64,000 nt of DNA from Sphingobium chungbukense (GTDB taxonomy: Bacteria > Pseudomonadota > Alphaproteobacteria > Sphingomonadales > Sphingomonadaceae). Position numbers and translations under genes: made by a program. Below, piece by piece: positions 50,231 through 57,790 of this stretch. A model generated the notes under the pieces. It made no database searches and was not told the origin of the DNA. It saw nothing but the letters and a program-made list of their open reading frames with translations. The stretch spans positions 894,501-958,500 of the forward strand of contig NZ_LBIC01000001.1 in NCBI RefSeq assembly GCF_001005725.1. The letters are read 5' to 3'. Each line of letters starts with the position of its first letter. The stretch's first letter is position 1.

Positions 50231-51969
50231 TGGCGGAGCGGGAGGTTCTTTCCCTTCGCACCTCGGCGGACGAGAAGCTGCGCGAGCATTGCGACCATCG
50301 CTTCAAGGCAATGATGGCTCAGCGCAAGGAGTGTGACGCTGAATGGTATGAGATCGCGGGCCTCTGCATGCCTCAACGCGGTCGCTCCATCGTTGAAAAT
50401 CACAAGGGCAAGCACAAGTCTGCATCCGTCAAGAGCAACCTCTATGACGGTCACAGCATCCGGTCCTTCGAGATTTGCGGCAACGGAATGCTGTCCGGCC
50501 TCTCCTCGCGCTCGCGGCCTTGGTTCAAGCCCAAACTGGCCGACGATGACCTGAACCAGTATTATCCTGTGCGCCTCTGGCTCAGCCAGGTGGGCGATTT
50601 GCTCTATACCGCCTTCTCCCTGTCCAATTTCTATGAGGCGGCGCTCAGCTGCTACATGGAAATGGCCGTCTTCGGGACCGGCGCTTGCATCATGCAGAAG
50701 CATGACAGCCTCATCTCCGTCACCCATCCGCTCACCGCTGGCGAATATTCAATCAGCGTTGGCGAGGATCGGCGGCCTGATAGTCTGTGCCGTAGCTATA
50801 CCCTCACCGCGCGCCAGATGGTCGCGACCTATGCGGCTGATCGATACGACAGCAAGACGCTCCACTGGGACCGTGTCAGCCGCCAGGTCAAAGAGGCTTG
50901 GGACGGCGGCAACTATGAGCGCGCCTTCGTCGTCAACCAACTGATCGAACCGAATCCCGCCTATGTGCCGGGCAAGATCGGCCGCATCTCCATGCCTATC
51001 CGCTCGATGAAGTGGGAATCTGACTGCGACGATAAGAAGCGGTTTCTCGCGATCGAGGGTTATCACGAGCAGCCGTTCATGGCTCCGCGCTGGGAAACCA
51101 TCGGCGGCGACATCTTCGGGACCGGGCGCGGCAAGAAGGCGCTGCCGGACATGCGGGCGCTTCAGCTTCAGTCCAAGCGCAAGGGCGAAGCGACCGATAT
51201 GGCGGTGAAGCCTCCGACGTGGGGACCTCCTTCGATTGACCGCGTCTCCATGCTGCCAGGCCAGCACACGACCGTCGCGGCTGTCGACATGACGCAGGGC
51301 ATCCAGCCCATTTATGAGATCCCGTATCAGGTCATCGCCGCCATCAATGCGGACGTGGACGATGCGCGCCGGGCCATCGACCGCATGACCTATGCCGATC
51401 TTTTCATGGCGATCACCAACATGGACGGCGTCCAACCTCGCAATGTCGAGGAATTGGTGCGTCGCCATGAGGAGCAGCTGACCCAGTTGGGCCCGGTGAC
51501 CGACCGCGCGAACAGCGAATTTCTCCAGATCGGATTCGATCGCATGTTCGGTCTGCTTGAGCGTGGCGGTCTACTGCCTCCGGCCCCTGAGGAGATCGAG
51601 GGCATGGAGATACAGGTCGATTTCACGTCCGTTCTCGCCCAAGCCCAGAAGATGCTCGGCATCAGCCAGACCGAGCGCGCTGTCAGTTTCGTCGGCAACA
51701 TGGCGGGCGCGTGGCCTGAAGCGCTGGACAACGTCGATGCTGATGCAATCGTCCGCGATTATTGGGATCGCTCAGGCGCTCCGGCGACAGGTCTCCGGGA
51801 CGAACGCCAGCGGGACAAGCTTCGCAGTGACCGCGCCCGCCAGCAGCAGATGGCGCAGGCCGCCGCGATGGCCCCAGCTATGCAGCAGGGTGCAGACGCT
51901 GCCCGCCTGCTCTCAGAAGCCGATACCGGTGATGGCGGCAATCTCTTGCAAAGGCTGACTGGCGGATGA
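50230..51969 (+). CDS. Head-to-tail connector (portal) protein
   Basis: This is a 579-residue podovirus portal (Head-tail_con family, as in T7 gp8 and BPP-1). Typical blocks are RFKAMMAQRKECDAEWYEIA, NLYDGHSIRSFEICGNGMLS, GLSSRSRPWFKPKL, FYEAALSCYMEMAVFGTGAC, and the late RNVEELVRRHEEQLTQLGPV. It forms the dodecameric ring through which DNA enters the capsid. The C-terminal tail is Gln/Ala-rich. Confidence 0.92.
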   Translation: MAEREVLSLRTSADEKLREHCDHRFKAMMAQRKECDAEWYEIAGLCMPQRGRSIVENHKGKHKSASVKSNLYDGHSIRSFEICGNGMLSGLSSRSRPWFKPKLADDDLNQYYPVRLWLSQVGDLLYTAFSLSNFYEAALSCYMEMAVFGTGACIMQKHDSLISVTHPLTAGEYSISVGEDRRPDSLCRSYTLTARQMVATYAADRYDSKTLHWDRVSRQVKEAWDGGNYERAFVVNQLIEPNPAYVPGKIGRISMPIRSMKWESDCDDKKRFLAIEGYHEQPFMAPRWETIGGDIFGTGRGKKALPDMRALQLQSKRKGEATDMAVKPPTWGPPSIDRVSMLPGQHTTVAAVDMTQGIQPIYEIPYQVIAAINADVDDARRAIDRMTYADLFMAITNMDGVQPRNVEELVRRHEEQLTQLGPVTDRANSEFLQIGFDRMFGLLERGGLLPPAPEEIEGMEIQVDFTSVLAQAQKMLGISQTERAVSFVGNMAGAWPEALDNVDADAIVRDYWDRSGAPATGLRDERQRDKLRSDRARQQQMAQAAAMAPAMQQGADAARLLSEADTGDGGNLLQRLTGG

Positions 51970-52262
51970 AGCCGAACCAACTGGACCTCGACATGCAGCA
52001 GCTGATGGCGACGCCCGCCTTCCGCCGCTTTCTCTTGCAGATGTATCGCGACGCGGGTATAGGGATACCAGCCAATGGAGCCGACGCAACGCTTCTCGCC
52101 TACCGAGAAGCCCGCAGGTCTCTGGGGTTGGACATATTTCGCCAAGCCGCGCGCGGACTGCCGCGTGGGACGATCGAGCAAGTTCTCGTCCGTGTGCTGA
52201 GCGAAGCCAATCCCAAGGAGACCGAAAATGCGACACCCCAAGAAGACACTGATTCTGAGTAG
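51966..52262 (+). CDS. Bbp19-like phage protein
   Basis: This is a 98-residue protein with PAFRRFLLQMYRDAGI and AYREARRSLGLDIF, matching the small Bbp19-type proteins beside the connector in BPP-1-like phages. Its C-terminal tail is acidic and polar. Its first codons overlap the connector stop by 4 bases, and its end overlaps the next gene by 35 bases. Confidence 0.7.
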   Translation: MKPNQLDLDMQQLMATPAFRRFLLQMYRDAGIGIPANGADATLLAYREARRSLGLDIFRQAARGLPRGTIEQVLVRVLSEANPKETENATPQEDTDSE

Positions 52263-53055
52263 CGCGCCCCTCGCGCTGATGCGCATGACGCCGATGGAGC
52301 GCCGTGCTGGCCGCTTCCTGCGCGCGCCCGACCATGATGCCGGAACCGCTGGCGTCGTGACCGACCCCGCGCCCGTCGATCCGGCTCAGGCTGATGCCGC
52401 CGCTGATCCTGCCGCTGCCGTTGAAACGCCTGCTGCCGATGGGGGCAATGATGATGGATCGACGCTCCTGGGTGGAGGCGATGAAGGCGAAAAAGAAACT
52501 GCGGAAGGCGACAAAGTCCCGGAAGGCAAGGACGGCGAAGAGGAAACTGCTGCGCCTGCTGGAGCACCCGAGAAATATGAACTGAGCGCACCGGAAGGTC
52601 AGGAGTTCGACACAGCCTCTTTCGAGGTGGTTGAGCCCATCTTCCGCGAGATCGGCCTGTCGAACGATCAGGCGCAGAAGCTGGTCGCCGCCTATGGCGA
52701 GAAGATCATGCCTGCTCTGGCGGAGCGCGCCCGGACCCAGATGCAGACTCAGGCTGCCGCCACCCGGAAGGAATGGTCGGACGCCTTCCACAATGACCCG
52801 GACCTGGGCGGCGCGAATAAGGATCGCACCCTCGCTGACGCTGCCCGCGCCTTCGACCATTATGGTCTGAAGAAGGGCGAAGGTCTCCGCCAGATGCTCG
52901 ATGAAAGCGGGCTCGGCAATCATCCAGACTTAATCCGGTTCGTCGCCCGCGTGGGCCGCGATCTGGATGAAGGTGGGTTCGAACGCGGCAGCGTCGTGGC
53001 CCAGCCCAAAGCGCCGGAGGGCAAATTGTATTCGGCAGAATTTCAACCGAAGTAG
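52228..53055 (+). CDS. Probable capsid scaffolding protein
   Basis: This is a 275-residue acidic protein with low-complexity Ala/Asp/Glu/Pro stretches in the first half and a helical C-terminal part (FREIGLSNDQAQKLVAAYGE, ARTQMQTQAAATRKEWSDAF). A phage scaffold directly before the capsid gene usually has this composition. AAGGAG stands 7 bases before the ATG. It likely guides capsid assembly and leaves the mature head. Confidence 0.75.
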   Translation: MRHPKKTLILSSAPLALMRMTPMERRAGRFLRAPDHDAGTAGVVTDPAPVDPAQADAAADPAAAVETPAADGGNDDGSTLLGGGDEGEKETAEGDKVPEGKDGEEETAAPAGAPEKYELSAPEGQEFDTASFEVVEPIFREIGLSNDQAQKLVAAYGEKIMPALAERARTQMQTQAAATRKEWSDAFHNDPDLGGANKDRTLADAARAFDHYGLKKGEGLRQMLDESGLGNHPDLIRFVARVGRDLDEGGFERGSVVAQPKAPEGKLYSAEFQPK

Positions 53056-53065
53056 GGAGTGAATT

Positions 53066-54103
53066 ATGGGCGTACGTAATGGTGCCCTTGCCACCCTCGT
53101 CGATGTCACCGCTACTTACGGTGAAGCAGGCGAAGCGCAGGGACAGATCGCGGAAATCCTGACGAAGGATAACCCGATCCTGGAAGACATTCCGTGGCGT
53201 GAGGGCAACCTCATCACGGGTGATCGTCGCTGGGTCCGCACCGGCAAGCCTGGCGTCGCATGGCGTCGGTATAACCAGGGCGTTCCGCGCTCGAAGGGCA
53301 CTGTGGGCTCGTTCGATGAAGCCTCGGCACAGCTGGCGGGCACGTCCCAGATGGACCGCTCGCTCGCTGTTCTAGGCGGCAATCCTGCCCGCGCTCGCAT
53401 GAACTTCGCGAAGCCGTTCTTCGAAGCAATGGCTGATGAACTGGCGGAGACGCTGTTCTACGGCAACAGCTACTATAGCTCCGAAGAGTTCACCGGCCTC
53501 GCGCCCCGCTACAATGATCTCGACGGCCCGACCGGCGATTACATCATCGATGCGGGCGGCACCGGCACGGACAACCGTTCGATCTGGGTCATCAACTGGG
53601 ACGAGCAGGACTTCAACGGTCTGTTCCCCAAGGGGACCATGGCCGGGTTGCAGCACATGGACACGACCGCCAATCGTGTTCTCGCTGATGACGGCTATCC
53701 CATCGGTGACACGCTCTACGACGAGGCTGGAAATCCCTACATCGGTTATACCGATTGGTTCCAGTGGGACGCTGGCCTGTCCGTGGGCGATCATCGTAAC
53801 GCGGTGCGCATCGCCAATATCGACTTCTCCCTGCTCAGCAAGGATCGGTCGACCGGCGCTGACCTCGAAGATCTGCTCACTCAGGCGATCGAGCGCATCA
53901 AGGCGACCGGCTCTAACGCTGCCATTTATGCGCCCAAGCCCATCTCGGCGATGCTGCGTCGGCAGGCTCTCGATGACAGCCGCAAGGGTCGCGGCCTGCT
54001 CGGCTTCGAAACCATCGGTGGCCGTCGCGTCACGTCCTTCGATGGCCTTCCCATCCGCTCTGTCGACGCGCTGAACGTCGATGAAGCCCGTGTGACCGCG
54101 TAA
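53066..54103 (+). CDS. Major capsid protein (BPP-1-like)
   Basis: This is a 345-residue protein, the main shell protein. Characteristic stretches are NPILEDIPWREGNLITGD, YNQGVPRSKGTVGSFDE, ANRVLADDGYPIGDTLYDE and RQALDDSRKGRGLLGFET. Its size, order and neighbours (scaffold before, cement after) match the capsid gene of BPP-1-like podoviruses. GGGAG precedes the ATG. Confidence 0.87.
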   Translation: MGVRNGALATLVDVTATYGEAGEAQGQIAEILTKDNPILEDIPWREGNLITGDRRWVRTGKPGVAWRRYNQGVPRSKGTVGSFDEASAQLAGTSQMDRSLAVLGGNPARARMNFAKPFFEAMADELAETLFYGNSYYSSEEFTGLAPRYNDLDGPTGDYIIDAGGTGTDNRSIWVINWDEQDFNGLFPKGTMAGLQHMDTTANRVLADDGYPIGDTLYDEAGNPYIGYTDWFQWDAGLSVGDHRNAVRIANIDFSLLSKDRSTGADLEDLLTQAIERIKATGSNAAIYAPKPISAMLRRQALDDSRKGRGLLGFETIGGRRVTSFDGLPIRSVDALNVDEARVTA

Positions 54104-54116
54104 AGGAGAAGCGGAC

Positions 54117-54554
54117 ATGAACACCGATAAGGAGCTTCTCGCTTCGGAGAAGCAGGCGATCACGGCAACCGCCGTGTCGACCGATTCGATCCTCGTCCGC
54201 AACCTGCCCGGCATCAGCCGGGGACGGAACATGCGGGCGTTTGCCCAGATTGAAACCGCACTCAGCGGTGGCGCTGCGACCAGCGTGACCGTTGAATTGA
54301 TCCAGGCTGACGACGGTGCGCTGACCACCAACGTCGAAAGCCTAGCCTCGTCCGGCCTGATCCTGACTGCTGCTGCGGTGGCAGGAAAGCGCGCGCTTGA
54401 CGTGGCGCTGCCTGAGTTCACGAAGCCCTATGCGGGTTTCCGCTACACGATGGCAGGCGGCAACTATGCGGCGGGCAAGATCACTGCTGGCTTTGTCATC
54501 GGGACGGAGACGCCGCAGGCGTCGCGCCCTGAAGCCAACAGCCACGGCTTCTGA
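54117..54554 (+). CDS. Bbp16-like capsid cement protein
   Basis: This is a 145-residue beta-rich protein (ALSGGAATSVTVELIQADDG, AGKRALDVALPEF, GGNYAAGKITAGFVIGTETP). It is similar to Bbp16, a head protein that reinforces the shell of BPP-1. It follows the capsid gene by 13 bases with an AGGAG ribosome site. Confidence 0.8.
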   Translation: MNTDKELLASEKQAITATAVSTDSILVRNLPGISRGRNMRAFAQIETALSGGAATSVTVELIQADDGALTTNVESLASSGLILTAAAVAGKRALDVALPEFTKPYAGFRYTMAGGNYAAGKITAGFVIGTETPQASRPEANSHGF

Positions 54555-54566
54555 GGAGAATAGACC

Positions 54567-55031
54567 ATGGAAAAGGTCGTCACGAAAAAGTCGTTCATCG
54601 GCGGTCGCCTCGTCTATCCCGGCGAGAAGGTGGATGTGGATGCCAAGGGCGAGGTTATGCCCGCTGCATCCACGCCCATTGGCAGTCTGACTGTCGATCA
54701 GTTGCGGGCGCTGCTGGCCCAGCGTGAAAGCGAAGAGGATAAGCCTGAGCCTGTGTTCGGCACCAACGTCGCTGATCCTACGGACGAGAACACTGGGTCG
54801 CAGCCGCTGGAGGTTGCTCCAATCGCGCCAGCGTCGCCGGGCTCTACCCGTCCGCAGGGTCTGCCGCCTGGGTCCGTTCCGGTCGGCGACACCTTCCTCG
54901 CTCCCGCGTCTGAAGATGCGCCCGTTGCGGTGGAAGAGATCGTCGCTCCGGGCGGCAGTCTCTCGGAACAGGTCGAAAAGGCCGCTAAGCCCGCCAAGGG
55001 CAAGGCAAGCTCGGCCAAGGAAGGCGAATAA
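54567..55031 (+). CDS. Head-region protein of unknown function
   Basis: This is a 154-residue protein with a short N-terminal beta segment (VTKKSFIGGRLVYPGEKVDV) and a long Pro/Ala/Glu-rich disordered tail ending in a basic KPAKGKASSAKEGE. It may be a minor head or linker protein. It is followed by a terminator-like hairpin. There is no firm family. Confidence 0.65.
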   Translation: MEKVVTKKSFIGGRLVYPGEKVDVDAKGEVMPAASTPIGSLTVDQLRALLAQRESEEDKPEPVFGTNVADPTDENTGSQPLEVAPIAPASPGSTRPQGLPPGSVPVGDTFLAPASEDAPVAVEEIVAPGGSLSEQVEKAAKPAKGKASSAKEGE

Positions 55032-55037
55032 CGGGAT

Positions 55038-55057
55038 GGGCGGCCTTCGGGCCGCCC
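55038..55057 (+). terminator. Intrinsic terminator in late operon
   Basis: The arms GGGCGGCC and GGCCGCCC enclose a TTCG tetraloop, followed by TCTCTCTG. It sits 7 bases past the stop of the head-region gene. It may reduce transcription between head and fibre/tail genes. Confidence 0.7.
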
Positions 55058-55075
55058 TCTCTCTGTGAGGTCTTC

Positions 55076-55513
55076 ATGTTTTCACGATACGTCCGGGACA
55101 GGGTCGGCCCCATCAAGCGCGGCCAGGTAGCTTACCCCCCACCCGTCCGGCCGCCATCCGCCACACTGCAATCGAGCGAAGCTATCGCTGCGGGCGATCT
55201 TGTGAACATCTACACCAGTGGCGGTCAGACTCGCGCGCGCAAAGCCAATGCATCGGATATGTCCAAGCCTGCCAACGCCTTCGCGCCCAAAGCCGTCGGC
55301 AATGGCGAGGCTGGTCTCTTCCATTTCGTTGGGCAAATCATCTCTGACCTTTCCGGCCTGACGCCAGGCACCAGTTACTATCTCGACACGACGGGCGGCG
55401 GGCTCACGGCGACACCCCCTTCGATCGAAGGCCAAGGCGTGCAGCTGGTGGGCGTCGCTCTATCCGCCACGTCCTTCCTCTTCAGCCCTCAGCCCATGGT
55501 GGAGTTCAATTGA
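55076..55513 (+). CDS. Phage structural protein with beta-rich decoration-like domain
   Basis: This is a 145-residue protein. After a basic, Pro-rich start, residues about 40-140 form a beta-rich module ([60 protein letters not shown]) of the kind used in capsid decoration or fibre-base proteins. It shares its last base with the start codon of the next gene. A decoration or fibre-attachment role is plausible. Confidence 0.65.
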   Translation: MFSRYVRDRVGPIKRGQVAYPPPVRPPSATLQSSEAIAAGDLVNIYTSGGQTRARKANASDMSKPANAFAPKAVGNGEAGLFHFVGQIISDLSGLTPGTSYYLDTTGGGLTATPPSIEGQGVQLVGVALSATSFLFSPQPMVEFN

Positions 55514-56784
55514 TGAAGCGCGCCATATCGCTGCTGCTCGCCCTCGCGACAAGCTCGCCCTGTTTCGCCGCCGACAAGCCGCTCATCATGCGGAGCGGCC
55601 AGATCAAGGTCCTTCCAGCTGAGGCGGACCTTCAGCTTCAGAACGCAATCATCCTGCCGCATATTGCAACCCCGTCATCTCCAGTCGATGGCGAGTGCTG
55701 GACGACCACGGCGGGGCTATATTGTCGGATCAGCGGCTCAACGGTCGGGCCATATTCGATCGGGTCCGTTACCAGCGTCGCCGCGAGTGGCGGGACTACG
55801 GGACTCACCTTCTCTGGCTCGCCTATCACGACGTCGGGCACCCTGACGCTATCCGGGACCCTTGCCGTCGCCAATGGCGGCACGGGCTCGACATCCGCAT
55901 CGTCGGCGCGGACTGCCCTGGGGCTGGCGATCGGATCGGACGTTCAAGCCTATAGCAGCAAACTGACCAGCTACGCGGGCGGCGATGCCCCCAGCGCGTT
56001 CACGCTCGGGATTGTGGACAGCGGCGACGCCGCAGCATGGCGATCTGCGATCGGCGCGGGCACCTCGTCTACAACCGGGACGGTGACCAGTGTTGCGCTG
56101 AGCGGCGGCACAACGGGCCTCACCATTTCTGGAAGCCCCGTTACCTCCACCGGCACAATCACCCTTGCCGGAACGCTCGCGGTGGCGAATGGCGGGACTG
56201 GAGCAACCAACGCGGGATCGGCGCTCACCAATCTTGGCGCAGTGTCGGCGGCGCGCACGGTGGCTGCGGGAACCGGGTTGACGGGCGGCGGGGATCTTAC
56301 CGCCGACCGGACCATCAGCATCGGCAATACCGCCGTTTCGGCTGGTTCTTATGGATCGGCTACGAGCGTTCCCACCTTCACGGTTAACGCACAAGGGCAA
56401 ATTACCGCCGCGTCTGGCAACGCGATCCCGGTGCTCGCGTCTGGCACCTATACGCCGACCCTGACAAACGTGACGAACGTCACGGCATCGACTGCCTACC
56501 AGCTGCGCTACACCCGCGTCGGGAGTGTGGTGCGAGTTTCCGGCCGCGTCGATGTCGATCCTACAGCGGGCGGAACGGTGGAGGTGGGCATCACCCTGCC
56601 CATCGCCTCCAACTTCACGACAATCTATCAATGCAGTGGCGTCGCCGCTTCCGAGGTGGTGCCGGGCCAAAGCGCTGCCTTCTTCGCAGACCCGATGAAC
56701 GACCGCGCCCGGCTGATCTGGAACACATCCGACACAGCGAACCGGGGCATGATCTTCGTTTTTGAATATGACGTTCTCCCCTGA
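55513..56784 (+). CDS. Tail fibre-like repeat protein with N-terminal signal peptide
   Basis: This is a 423-residue protein. It starts with a canonical signal peptide ([20 protein letters not shown]), unusual for a tail fibre. The rest is Gly/Ser/Thr-rich with two copies of a fibre repeat ([18 protein letters not shown] type) and AVANGGTG boxes, then a beta-rich tip ([32 protein letters not shown]). It follows the 55076 gene and precedes tail tubular protein A. It likely forms a trimeric fibre; why it has a leader is unclear. Confidence 0.75.
   Translation: MKRAISLLLALATSSPCFAADKPLIMRSGQIKVLPAEADLQLQNAIILPHIATPSSPVDGECWTTTAGLYCRISGSTVGPYSIGSVTSVAASGGTTGLTFSGSPITTSGTLTLSGTLAVANGGTGSTSASSARTALGLAIGSDVQAYSSKLTSYAGGDAPSAFTLGIVDSGDAAAWRSAIGAGTSSTTGTVTSVALSGGTTGLTISGSPVTSTGTITLAGTLAVANGGTGATNAGSALTNLGAVSAARTVAAGTGLTGGGDLTADRTISIGNTAVSAGSYGSATSVPTFTVNAQGQITAASGNAIPVLASGTYTPTLTNVTNVTASTAYQLRYTRVGSVVRVSGRVDVDPTAGGTVEVGITLPIASNFTTIYQCSGVAASEVVPGQSAAFFADPMNDRARLIWNTSDTANRGMIFVFEYDVLP
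55765..55923 (+). repeat. Tail fibre internal repeat, copy 1
   Basis: This codes for about 53 residues ([15 protein letters not shown]...[11 protein letters not shown]). It is conserved as protein with copy 2 but diverged in DNA. Confidence 0.7.
56077..56235 (+). repeat. Tail fibre internal repeat, copy 2
   Basis: This codes for about 53 residues ([15 protein letters not shown]...[11 protein letters not shown]), parallel to copy 1. The distance between copies is about 104 residues. Confidence 0.7.
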
Positions 56785-56837
56785 CGCGGATGTGCAATCC
56801 GGGCGGTAGCGCACAATGCTGGCGCTAACTGAGGGGC

Positions 56838-57488
56838 ATGGCCCTATCGAAGCTCCAAATCTGGAACATGGCGCTCGCTGAGTTGCCCGAGCAGCGCATC
56901 GACAGCCTGGACGACGTGAACATCGCGTCCGATTTCCTCAACGATCAATACCAGCCAGCCATCGCGTTCCTGTTGGAGGATCACGATTACGACTTCGCTA
57001 CGAAGCGGGACGCCTTGGCTCAGATGCCCAATGATCGCGCGAACGAATGGCAGTATACCTATCGACTTCCCCGCGATCTGGCCCGCCCGCTCCACCTGCT
57101 GCCGTTCAGCGGATCGGATACGGCTGGCCCTGTGCCGGTCTATTCGTGGGTGGGCCGCTCGCGTGGGCTGGAGGCGCGGACCCCTTTCCGGATCAGCGGC
57201 GGCAAACTCTACTGCAACGTGCAAGGCGCGGTGCTGGAATACGCCTCCAACGATGTGGCGGAAAACCAGTTTACCGCGAAGTTTGCCCGCGCCCTCGCGC
57301 TAGAACTGGCCTCCCGGGTAGTCATGCCCATCAAGAAGGATCAGAAGCGCCAGGCCGAACTGATCCGCATGGCTGAGGTCGCCCGCGAGCGCGCCAAGGC
57401 CGACGATATGAACCGTGATCGGGAAACGGTTCGCGATTTCATCCCCGAATTTATGCTCGCCCGCATGGGCTATGGAGATCAGCTATGA
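56838..57488 (+). CDS. Tail tubular protein A-like
   Basis: This is a 216-residue protein of the T7 gp11/tail tubular A type. It begins ALSKLQIWNMALAELPEQRI, has EDHDYDFATKRDALAQ, YTYRLPRDLARPLHLLP, and a helical end (AKFARALALELASRVVMPI). It joins the portal to the tail tube. It overlaps the next small gene by 4 bases. Confidence 0.85.
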   Translation: MALSKLQIWNMALAELPEQRIDSLDDVNIASDFLNDQYQPAIAFLLEDHDYDFATKRDALAQMPNDRANEWQYTYRLPRDLARPLHLLPFSGSDTAGPVPVYSWVGRSRGLEARTPFRISGGKLYCNVQGAVLEYASNDVAENQFTAKFARALALELASRVVMPIKKDQKRQAELIRMAEVARERAKADDMNRDRETVRDFIPEFMLARMGYGDQL

Positions 57489-57790
57489 TCACGCGCGTTG
57501 GCGTGCAGCCGGTCATCGCAACTGGCGGTCCGGCTGCTGGTCGGCAATCCTACATCGTGACGTCGACAGAAGATGGTGTGGAGGTGACTTCCCCGGCTGT
57601 AGTCTCGGTTTCGACGGACCTGGGGCTCGCGGGCAATATGAATGTCGTCCACTGGGACGGCGGGAACCCGCCATTCCGCGTCTATAAATCGGAGGGCGGC
57701 GCATACGGCTTCATCGGCACGAGCAAGGTGCGCCGCCTGATAGATGACAACATTGCGCCGAACACTCGCAAGCGGCCTCCGAGCGCCTGA
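57485..57790 (+). CDS. Small tail-region protein, standalone copy of an Fn3-like insert
   Basis: This is a 101-residue beta-rich protein (GRQSYIVTSTEDGVEVTSPA, VVHWDGGNPPFRVYKSEGGA, YGFIGTSKVRRLIDDNIAPN). The last 60 residues resemble a segment of the following tail protein (VISWAAPTG...RYRVYKAD...YGFIGIT...FTDDNIAPD). It looks like a fibronectin type III-like unit duplicated as a separate gene. It overlaps both neighbours. Confidence 0.65.
   Translation: MITRVGVQPVIATGGPAAGRQSYIVTSTEDGVEVTSPAVVSVSTDLGLAGNMNVVHWDGGNPPFRVYKSEGGAYGFIGTSKVRRLIDDNIAPNTRKRPPSA

Noticed and set aside
55510..56814. Possible diversity-generating retroelement around the fibre gene
   Set aside because: No reverse transcriptase, Avd-like gene, lectin-type C-terminus or template/variable repeat pair was found; the repeats seen are ordinary fibre repeats diverged in DNA.
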